A program made the translations under genes and the position numbers. From the NCBI RefSeq assembly GCF_000236685.1, contig NC_016633.1, forward strand, positions 620,001 through 684,000: a stretch of DNA of 64,000 nucleotides. Reading direction: 5' to 3'. Every line of letters starts with the position of its first letter. Positions within the stretch are counted from its first letter, which is position 1. The notes beneath the pieces are model-generated. The model was not told where the DNA came from and searched no databases. It saw nothing but the letters and a program-made list of their open reading frames with translations. This stretch comes from Sphaerochaeta pleomorpha str. Grapes. GTDB lineage: Bacteria; Spirochaetota; Spirochaetia; Sphaerochaetales; Sphaerochaetaceae. Shown piece after piece: positions 8,944 through 16,109 of the stretch.

Positions 8944-8963
8944 ATGCCTAAAATATTAGGCAT
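8944..8963 (-). promoter_or_regulatory. palindromic operator candidate of the XRE-ImmA/IrrE gene
   Basis: ATGCCTAA (8944-8951) and TTAGGCAT (8956-8963) form a perfect 8-bp inverted repeat around AATA, 15 bp before the regulator start codon. This size and position suit autoregulation by a dimeric XRE helix-turn-helix. I did not see a second copy in the window. The rest of 8964-9204 is AT-rich and holds no gene I can support. Confidence 0.6.
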
Positions 8964-9204
8964 ATATATATTCAACCAACCAAAAAAAGTTGGATCATCA
9001 TAACAAGGAGACAAGCTTATCTGCAAAATGCTTAACTAAATGTCTTTGAACATCGAAATCTTGTCTCAAACACATATTCCTAATACACACCTCATTCCTT
9101 TTCTAGTTGTTATAGACCTTATATAAATTTTGACAACCTACATTAGAGACATCCCTATTTATGAATCGAAATCTATAACATTAAACATAAGAAGAAAAAA
9201 GATG

Positions 9205-9960
9205 CTACAGAGGGGTTTGCTTGTCAGCCTTTTCTCCAATAAATCTTACTCCTACTGATTGCTCCTTGGCTTTTTTATGCTTCTTTGCCTTATCTTTTAG
9301 TTTCAGTCCTACAGTTTTTACTTCTTCGAAAGTAGGAACTATTGCAGGCATTTGAACCTTGGTTTCAGCAAGCATATCTTTCATAAAAAGTGGCTCAAGA
9401 TTCATATCGGGAATAATTGCTTTCAAATATGATACGCGCTCGTCATTTATACCAAAAATGATAATTCCATATTGAGTAATAGACTGTTCGGGGAAGTGAA
9501 AAGTCAAATCACTAAATATTTGGCTAAATAATTCATTTTCTCCTTCTTTTTTTGTTTCAGAAAATATGAATAAATCTAATTCAGGCTGCACTAGGCTAGA
9601 AACCTGATTAGCATTTTTCAGCAAAGAGGCTTGTATATATCTTGGGATATCATCGTTTTTTGATGTACTTAATGATTCAAATCGTTGCTTTCTCATAAGC
9701 GTAAAGACAATTCCCGATTTTTGTTCAAGAATATATAGCAATCCCCAAGATCCGAACTTCAGCTTATAGTTCGATAATTCGGATGATGGGATTTTTCCAA
9801 TATTGGTATTTAGGAAATCCCAAAAACGACCACTTCTTCCATTCTGAGTGTTTGTAGGAAATTGAGACTCTTCCACCTTTAAGTCTTCTATTGCAGACTG
9901 AATGGCATCGAGCAAATATTGTGAAAGACTTCTACTAACAGTATCCAGTGGATTTCCCAA
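9205..9960 (-). CDS. uncharacterised protein, DUF5986-like, partner of ImmA/IrrE regulator
   Basis: A 251-aa soluble protein of unknown function; from memory its layout resembles DUF5986 proteins, which occur next to XRE-ImmA/IrrE genes. There is no signal peptide or membrane segment. The first 50 residues are helical, then SGRFWDFLNTNIGK, a YKLKFGSWGLLYILEQKSG beta-rich core, a TQYGIIIFGIND strand, and a lysine-rich C-terminus (KLKDKAKKHKKAKEQ) that could bind nucleic acid. The start is TTG 9960: AAGGAG lies 6 nt upstream of it and would be inside the protein if the TTG at 9978 were used. It is transcribed towards the regulator, 276 nt apart, from a good sigma-70 promoter. Base composition is AT-rich like its neighbour. 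Confidence 0.6.
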   Translation of the reverse strand: MGNPLDTVSRSLSQYLLDAIQSAIEDLKVEESQFPTNTQNGRSGRFWDFLNTNIGKIPSSELSNYKLKFGSWGLLYILEQKSGIVFTLMRKQRFESLSTSKNDDIPRYIQASLLKNANQVSSLVQPELDLFIFSETKKEGENELFSQIFSDLTFHFPEQSITQYGIIIFGINDERVSYLKAIIPDMNLEPLFMKDMLAETKVQMPAIVPTFEEVKTVGLKLKDKAKKHKKAKEQSVGVRFIGEKADKQTPL

Positions 9961-9991
9961 AGCAAACTCCTTAATCAATCAAGTTGTCACA

Positions 9992-10020
9992 ATATTAGTT
10001 TTTTTATTTAAATTTGTCAA
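9992..10020 (-). promoter_or_regulatory. sigma-70 promoter of the DUF5986-like gene
   Basis: On the minus strand TTGACA (10020-10015) is separated by exactly 17 nt from TAATAT (9997-9992), both near consensus, in a very AT-rich stretch about 32 nt before the TTG start codon. Confidence 0.65.
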
Positions 10021-10091
10021 TGTTTTATATATTTTTATAATATTTGTAAACTTGTCAAAACAAACAGCTATCTTTCCTAAAATCACAATTT

Positions 10092-10798
10092 TTGCATATG
10101 TTTAGAGGAAATATCCAGAGCCGCCTAATCCTGCTATCTCATGATTTTTGTACAGTAATTGACCTTGAGAAGGTCTGTAGGGACATAATAAAATCGCTTG
10201 GAAAAAACCCCAAACTAGGAAAACACTCAATAAATTATAGAGAGCTAGACCAATGGAAAATCCAAGAGTTTCGTATGAAAGTAATGAATATTCAAAACTT
10301 TTACAGATGGTATTTCTTTATGGCAGCAATCAACAAGATGATTATGAACCTTATATTGGCAATGTGATGCGAAGAATATTTGAAGCCTTTTCTACATTTG
10401 AATATCGAAGAGGTCCTAGTGAAATTTCTTGTGACCCAATAATCATAAAAGCTTTAAATAACGAAAAATATGAAACATATTTTGAGAATCTTATGTGCCG
10501 GCTCATATTAGATTCCGAAAGCCATACAAGAGATGGTATCATCTCTATGAATAATCTCATTTTTTTCAATGCCATATCATGTGATGACAAAAAAAGAACA
10601 GCACGTGATGTACTTTGCTTTATGCACTTATTAAACCCTGATCATGTGGCGGCACATCTAGAAAAAGACAAAACTATAATCCCTATTATAAAAAGCTGGG
10701 AACAAAACATACTTAGTGATTCAGATGCATCGAAAACTAATGGTATAACGCATACTTCTGGCTGCGAAAATCAGACTCCTCTCCTAGCCGCTAATTGA
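10092..10798 (+). pseudogene. frameshifted C-terminal remnant of a large AAA (AAA_13/RloC-like) ATPase
   Basis: Two overlapping frames together read as the end of one P-loop ATPase. Frame one (10092 to about 10280) has LSHDF, the histidine loop after Walker B in ABC-type ATPases, then REL.QWKIQEFR. Frame two (from about 10280 to 10798) continues NEYSKLLQMVFLYG, NVMRRIFEAF and ENLMCRLILDSESHTRDG. Such C-termini occur in AAA_13-type proteins, including anticodon nucleases and other phage-defence ATPases. A single-base indel near 10270-10290 separates the frames. The Walker A half is missing entirely, so the gene is both truncated and shifted. The family call is from memory of motif order. Confidence 0.55.
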
Positions 10799-11144
10799 TA
10801 AATCGATCCTAGTGAAGTAATCATTTTAGCAATCATTGATTATGACTAAGATTTCTTAATCGATTTTGCAAAGAAAGTGGGAAGTAACCCAAGAAATTAC
10901 CAAAATGTGCTTGAAGAAGAATTCGGATATCGTTAAATACCGACCTCGAACTGAATAGAACCTGATTACTAAGCTATTGGATCATCTTCGGTTCCCACAG
11001 TTACAATAGCTTTACCCAAGTCCTTGGCAAGGAAAGTAAAGAATACCCGACCTTTTAGCCGGGCAATTCAAACTAACCCAAGAAAACTGAATATTAGGAA
11101 GACCGAAATCCCGGGTACTTTTCTTGTATTTGCACTTCACTCTT
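10799..11144. other. gene-free stretch at the island edge
   Basis: 346 nt with no supportable gene, RNA or repeat. Short frames are interrupted repeatedly. Base composition changes here from the AT-rich island to the core genome, so an island boundary probably lies within or near it, but I see no attachment-site repeat. Confidence 0.4.
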
Positions 11145-13142
11145 CTATTTACCCTTCTCTTCCCTGAACAATTCCAGTACCCTTTCCACTTCACTCTCCC
11201 TATGATAGAAGAATACCGGTTTACCCAGCTCAGCCTTACAGGTGTGCCAGCCTTTTGCGTAGTCCTTGTTGTCCTGGAAGCCGGTGAAAGAATCATCGGG
11301 AAGATAGACTTTCACTGTTTTTCTACCTTTCTTCAACACGGGGGCTACCAATATGTCCCTGCCATAGAGGAACTGTGAGCGCATCGGCTTGAGCTCTGGA
11401 TAATGGATACCCATTTCCCTGATAAACGGCAAACCAGTGTTCTGGTATTCCTCTTCCATTGCCTGCAGATAGGGGTGTAAAACATCGTGCAGACATACAA
11501 GGTCCCCTATTGTCTTGACCAGAGCGGGGTCATCGTAGTACTGGGCATTGCGCTCTAGCTTGTTTCCCTCATGGCTTCGCATGAAGGGCGAGAAGACGGC
11601 AAGCTCTGCCCACCTGATGGCAAGGTCCCTGCTCCGTTTCACCCAGCCTAAGGTGGTGTAACCACCCATATCCGAATGCCAGTAGGGAAGAGCGCAGAGC
11701 CCCAGGCTCAAGGATGCAGGCACTACACTCTCCAAGCCATCATCCTTGTCATAGGAGACCATCTGGTCCCCTGCCCAGCACATGTCCATGGTTTTCCCAC
11801 TATCCAGATATCCGCTTCTGCTGAAAAAGAAACACTGCTCGCTTACCCCTGCTTCCTCAATCGCTTCCCTGTTCACCTCAGACCAGAGAACGGGAAAGAG
11901 GTTGTGAGTGGTCTCTGCATCACTCTTGTCAAAGAGCACGCTGTCAGTTGGCAGAAACTCCCCGAAGTCTGCCATCCACCCCGAAAGCCCTATAGCAATC
12001 ATATTCTTCTTGATAACCGTCTTTATCCAAGAGCGTGCCTCAGGGTTTGTCAAATCGATGATCGCGGCATCGAAAGACGTAACCTGGATGGCATAATCCT
12101 TTCCTTCTTTGTCCTGTACGCAGAACCCCAGGTTCGAAGCCTCTCTATACATCGGGCAGTCCATGGCAAGGTATGGGTTGATATACCCCAGTACCTTGAT
12201 TCCCTTTTCATGAATGGTTTCGATGAATCGGGGGAAATCAGGATACTGTTCCTTGTTGTACTCCCAGTTCCACAAAAGCTGGGACCCGAAGCTGGTTATA
12301 CGCTTTCCGACCCAGTCCTGCAGCCAGAGGGAGGTTATCGCCTTCGGTGCATACTGCTCGAACTTCCCTAGTTTCTCCAGTACGGCATTGGTTCCCCCCT
12401 GCAGGCCCAGACTCATGCCCTTGCCTACCCAAGGGGGAAGCCTGCGTTGCCTTTTCAGCCTTTGGCTGAGTCTTGCAATCGATTCTTTCAGGCTATCGGT
12501 TATCCATAGCTCGATTTTCTGGGGGATTTGCCAGAACGTAAGGCAATATTCCTCCTTTGCCTTGAAATCAAAAAGGGCATAGGAAGAGGTCTTTGCAACC
12601 ACAGCCCTTGTCTTGGTGACAAAGGCTGGCATGGAGAAATAGGTGCTGTAACGGGTTCCGCCTGCATGGGCGGCAAGGTCGCAGGCAAGCTTGACTGCAT
12701 TCGGTCCCCTACCCAGGCCCTGTTCCTGTACCCAGATGGGAATTTTCCGGTTTTTCAGGTCTACAAAGGAATACTGCTCCCCGCAACCATATATCGGTTC
12801 CTCTGCATTACAGCGGAAGCGGATAGAGAATCTGTTTATCTCATATTGTGTATCAGCTGTAAAAACTATGTTCACTGTACCCTTCTCGGCAGTGAGCACA
12901 AGCTTTCCATACCCTGCATACCGAAGGGTAATCTGCGTTTCTTCGATGTGTTCCACCACGGGGTCGCCCAAATCATACCAGAGCAATCCCTGTTCCCGTA
13001 TGGTATAAGAACCATGATGGCCTGTAAACTCGCCATTTGCTTTTCCAAGCCGGAGCAAAGGTTTCTTCTCTTGGTTGGCTATGATGCAGGTTCCCCTGAA
13101 ATATATCTCAAAGCCTTTTTTTGTATTCCTTAGTGCAAACAT
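11145..13142 (-). CDS. GH31 alpha-glycosidase, sulfoquinovosidase (YihQ)-like
   Basis: Retaining alpha-glycosidase of family GH31, 665 aa, cytoplasmic (no signal peptide). The nucleophile is Asp392 in GWMADFGE and the acid/base Asp459 in WAGDQ. The whole barrel tracks E. coli YihQ (recalled) with a constant offset of 13: Gln275, Trp291 and Tyr495 correspond to YihQ Gln288, Trp304 and Tyr508. The position of YihQ Arg301, which grips the sulfonate, is Gln288 here (SQLLW). A glucoside or another alpha-glycoside is therefore as likely a substrate as sulfoquinovosides. AAGGAG lies 11 nt before the ATG. It is divergent from a GPH symporter gene, the transporter family also used in the yih cluster, so uptake and hydrolysis are probably coupled. 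Confidence 0.88.
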   Translation of the reverse strand: MFALRNTKKGFEIYFRGTCIIANQEKKPLLRLGKANGEFTGHHGSYTIREQGLLWYDLGDPVVEHIEETQITLRYAGYGKLVLTAEKGTVNIVFTADTQYEINRFSIRFRCNAEEPIYGCGEQYSFVDLKNRKIPIWVQEQGLGRGPNAVKLACDLAAHAGGTRYSTYFSMPAFVTKTRAVVAKTSSYALFDFKAKEEYCLTFWQIPQKIELWITDSLKESIARLSQRLKRQRRLPPWVGKGMSLGLQGGTNAVLEKLGKFEQYAPKAITSLWLQDWVGKRITSFGSQLLWNWEYNKEQYPDFPRFIETIHEKGIKVLGYINPYLAMDCPMYREASNLGFCVQDKEGKDYAIQVTSFDAAIIDLTNPEARSWIKTVIKKNMIAIGLSGWMADFGEFLPTDSVLFDKSDAETTHNLFPVLWSEVNREAIEEAGVSEQCFFFSRSGYLDSGKTMDMCWAGDQMVSYDKDDGLESVVPASLSLGLCALPYWHSDMGGYTTLGWVKRSRDLAIRWAELAVFSPFMRSHEGNKLERNAQYYDDPALVKTIGDLVCLHDVLHPYLQAMEEEYQNTGLPFIREMGIHYPELKPMRSQFLYGRDILVAPVLKKGRKTVKVYLPDDSFTGFQDNKDYAKGWHTCKAELGKPVFFYHRESEVERVLELFREEKGK

Positions 13143-13167
13143 AGGATGCGATTTCTCCTTGTCCTAA

Positions 13168-13190
13168 TTTACTTTCCTCTTGAAAGTAAA
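13168..13190. promoter_or_regulatory. palindromic operator candidate in the GH31/symporter divergent region
   Basis: TTTACTTTC (13168-13176) and GAAAGTAAA (13182-13190) are perfect inverted 9-mers around CTCTT, 26 nt upstream of the GH31 start and 200 nt upstream of the symporter start. It is a likely binding site for a sugar-responsive repressor controlling GH31 and perhaps both genes. No regulator gene is adjacent. Confidence 0.6.
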
Positions 13191-13392
13191 CACTAAATAG
13201 TATCCCAAAGCAATACAATATACCTACTTTTCGGTTTCTCCCAATTGAACATGGACTTAGGATTTCCAAAAAAAAATATCGAAATGGGTATTCCCCAGTC
13301 CCAAAAGGTTTTCTTTACAACTGTATAGGGAAGGCGTATTATTTTCATTGAGAAAAAATACTACAGGTTATGTGAATAAGGAGAAAATCGGT

Positions 13393-14823
13393 ATGGAAGC
13401 AAGGAAAGTAACGACAAAGACGCTTCTGTCCTATGGGTGCGGGGATATCTACGGGGGTGGATCATTCTTGATTATCAGTACCCTTTTTATTTTCTTTCTC
13501 TCCAACGTAGTCGGGCTTTCCCCGGCAATTGCCGGTTTCATCGTGTTTGCAGGAAAATTCTGGGATGCGATAAGCGACCCGCTCTTCGGCTGTATCAGCG
13601 ACAGGACTAAAAGCCGGTTCGGGCGAAGAAGAGTATTCTTTCTCATCGGCATCGTTCCGGTTGCCGTGAGTTTCTTCCTACTCTGGTTGTCGGTCAGATT
13701 CGATAGCCAGATTCTGACAGCAGCCTATTATTTCTTTGCCTACCTGCTTTTCTGCACTGTATTTACCATGGTCATGGTGCCCTACAATGCCCTGGTAACA
13801 GAGATTACTACTGATTACAAGACGAGAACCAGGCTTTCAGGTGCAAAAATGCTCTTTTCCCAGTTCTCTGCCTTGCTTGCAGGGACAATCCCCGGGTTTA
13901 TCGTAAACAACCTGTATAAGGATAACCAAGCAAAAGGGTTCTTTTTGGTAGGCCTGTTCTTCGGTATTTTCTATGCCATTCCCTGGATTTTCGTATACAA
14001 GGGGACCTGGGAATCTACAGACCTTCCTTTGGCCCATTCAAAGTCACTGGGGGAATCATTCAAGGACCTCTCGTCCTTGATGAAGAACAAAACGTACAAA
14101 ATCCATATTGGCATGTACCTACTGGCTTATAGTGCCATGGATATCATGTCAGCCTGCTTCATCTATTTCGTCACGTATTATTTCGGACGACCCCAGATTT
14201 ACATCGTATGCCTGGGCTCCATGCTCCTTTCCCAGATACTTTCCCTGCCACTCTACCTTTTTACCGCAAATAAGATTGGTAAAGGAAGAACCTACACCAT
14301 AGGGGCAATCATTTTGAGCTTAGCGATGTGTTCATTCCTGTTCATCCCCTCAGATGTCTCCCTTGTCGGGCTAGTCGCGCTTTCCTGTATCATGGGAATA
14401 GGGTTCTCCGCAATCATCTCAATGCCCTGGGCAATGCTTCCCGAGTCGTCCGATGTCGATGAACTGCTCAACGGCAATGCGCGTTCTGGCGCAGTAGCGG
14501 GTATGTTCACCTTGATCCGCAAGTTGGTGCAGGCTTTCATACTCTGGCTGTTCGGGTCTTTGCTCTCGCTTATCGGCTTCAGTGCCGCCTTGAAGGCCCA
14601 GTCCCCCCAGACAATAGAGGGGATCAGGTTGATATTCTGCATCGTACCTTTGATCTGTATGTTCTTTGCAGTTTTGGTCTCCTTCAAATACCCGGTCAAT
14701 CCCCATACCTTCAAGGTAGTCAGAAAGGAATTGGATAGGTTGCACGATGGGGGCAAGAAAGAAGATGCCGATGAAAAGACCAAGGCAGTCTGCGAGAAGA
14801 TGACCGGGCATGCCTATAGATAG
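13393..14823 (+). CDS. GPH-family (glycoside-pentoside-hexuronide) cation symporter
   Basis: Twelve-segment membrane symporter of the major-facilitator-related GPH family, 476 aa, importing a sugar or glycoside with a cation. It shows the family's early DAISDPLFGCISDRTKSRFGRRR loop and a second cytoplasmic motif with MLPESSDVDELLNG. The start is ATG 13393 with AAGGAG at 13378-13383; the TTG at 13348 lies upstream of this site and is unlikely. It is divergent from the GH31 gene and shares its regulatory region. Members such as YihO/YihP, MelB and XylP move different glycosides, so the substrate is inferred only from the neighbour. A clear intrinsic terminator follows. Confidence 0.9.
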   Translation: MEARKVTTKTLLSYGCGDIYGGGSFLIISTLFIFFLSNVVGLSPAIAGFIVFAGKFWDAISDPLFGCISDRTKSRFGRRRVFFLIGIVPVAVSFFLLWLSVRFDSQILTAAYYFFAYLLFCTVFTMVMVPYNALVTEITTDYKTRTRLSGAKMLFSQFSALLAGTIPGFIVNNLYKDNQAKGFFLVGLFFGIFYAIPWIFVYKGTWESTDLPLAHSKSLGESFKDLSSLMKNKTYKIHIGMYLLAYSAMDIMSACFIYFVTYYFGRPQIYIVCLGSMLLSQILSLPLYLFTANKIGKGRTYTIGAIILSLAMCSFLFIPSDVSLVGLVALSCIMGIGFSAIISMPWAMLPESSDVDELLNGNARSGAVAGMFTLIRKLVQAFILWLFGSLLSLIGFSAALKAQSPQTIEGIRLIFCIVPLICMFFAVLVSFKYPVNPHTFKVVRKELDRLHDGGKKEDADEKTKAVCEKMTGHAYR

Positions 14824-14851
14824 ATTGATACTCTTTGCAACATATATAAAT

Positions 14852-14875
14852 AAACTCCCGTATGGGAGTTTTTTA
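14852..14875 (+). terminator. intrinsic terminator of the symporter gene
   Basis: AAACTCCC (14852-14859), loop GTAT, GGGAGTTT (14864-14871), followed by TTT, 29 nt after the symporter stop. Confidence 0.85.
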
Positions 14876-14949
14876 TAGGGGGCAACAATACTGTATTTTC
14901 ATCGTTGCCTTTGGAGCTTCCGCTTGATTTACCAGAATCTTAGGTATTC

Positions 14950-16068
14950 CTAAAAGAACTGCGAGGGGTCCAAAAAGATCCCCGATTGCTCGATGCTGAA
15001 GAACAACGTCGGCTTGTCGTAGTCGGTGCCACTGGTCCCGATACTGCCTATCGTCTCGCCTTTCGCTACCTTGGTGCCTATTTTAACCTCGACATTCTCC
15101 ATGTGCGTATAAGTGGTACGATAGCCCCCTTCATGGCTTATGACAACGAAACGCCCTTTTCCTTTTGCCTCATAGCCCGCATCGACGACGTTTCCCGCAG
15201 CCGCTGCCACTACCGCAGTCCCTGGCTTTCCGCTTATAAGGATTCCCAGGGAGGACTCCATATTACCGTTAGCAGGATTCTGATAAGGTTGGCCAAACAA
15301 AAGCGTCACCACCCCGTTGGCTGGGCTCTGGAACTGGATGGTTGCCACATCGGCCATCTGCGAAAGAGCGGGAGTAGACACATCGGGAATGAAAATCTTT
15401 TGCCCGACAATAATATTCTCGCTGGAAAGCCCATTGAGTTCCTGAAGGGTTTTCCACCCCAGACCTGGGTTGTATTTGCGTGCAATGGTAGAGAGCATAT
15501 CACCTTCGCGCACCGTATAGAGTTGGCCGTCGCGGTCAGGAACTCTCAATACCGTACCCTCTATGACTGCCTGGACGTTCCTAATCTGGTTTACGCTGAT
15601 GAGCGTCTGGGTCTTCAGACTGTACAGGTCGGCAATGGAATTCAGGTCTTCGCCGGCACCGACGACATGTTCTTCGTATTGTACCGTCTTTGTATTTGCA
15701 ATTTTCTTCTCAATGTCACCAAAGGCCTTCGCCTGGTTGTCGAGGACAATCGAATCAGGCGAACTTGGACCTACCGAGGTAGGGGTAATCACAGGTGCCA
15801 GGGACGTAGGCACATCTATGGCGGGAGCATCGGCGATTACCTCTACCTGGGTCTCCGTTGAAAACACATTCTCAGTTTGGACAGGGGGTGCAGATACCGT
15901 TACATCGTTTGGGAAAATCCTGTACCAAAGCACAATAACCACGACACAGATAGCTATACCCAAAGCTACGGTCCAAAGAATCCCTTTCGAGGGTTTACCG
16001 TCTGAATTTTCACTTCTCGACCTTTTTGAAGGTCGATCCGTCATATCATCATAGTTGTCTTTTACCAT
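14950..16068 (-). CDS. LysM protein with degenerate M23/LytM domain (NlpD-like)
   Basis: 372-aa envelope protein: a basic cytoplasmic tail, one membrane segment (about 30-48), a proline/threonine-rich linker, two LysM domains (about 130-178 and 183-230) that should bind peptidoglycan, and a C-terminal LytM fold (about 245-370). The fold keeps its glycine-rich strands (GTAVVAAAAGNVV, VKIGTKVAKGETIGSIGTSGT), but the zinc ligands are gone: the first H-x3-D motif reads ESSLGIL and the final HxH is TLF. It is therefore probably not a peptidase but an NlpD/EnvC-type activator of an amidase. It is divergent, 41 nt apart, from a class B penicillin-binding protein, which supports a role in septal wall splitting. 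Confidence 0.85.
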   Translation of the reverse strand: MVKDNYDDMTDRPSKRSRSENSDGKPSKGILWTVALGIAICVVVIVLWYRIFPNDVTVSAPPVQTENVFSTETQVEVIADAPAIDVPTSLAPVITPTSVGPSSPDSIVLDNQAKAFGDIEKKIANTKTVQYEEHVVGAGEDLNSIADLYSLKTQTLISVNQIRNVQAVIEGTVLRVPDRDGQLYTVREGDMLSTIARKYNPGLGWKTLQELNGLSSENIIVGQKIFIPDVSTPALSQMADVATIQFQSPANGVVTLLFGQPYQNPANGNMESSLGILISGKPGTAVVAAAAGNVVDAGYEAKGKGRFVVISHEGGYRTTYTHMENVEVKIGTKVAKGETIGSIGTSGTDYDKPTLFFSIEQSGIFLDPSQFF

Positions 16069-16109
16069 AACTCGACATTACCTTTCCTACATAGTATTAT
16101 AAAACAATC

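Noticed and set aside
11012-11296. 94-codon minus-strand frame at the GH31 end
   Set aside because: It is an out-of-phase shadow of the GH31 3' end with no start signal.
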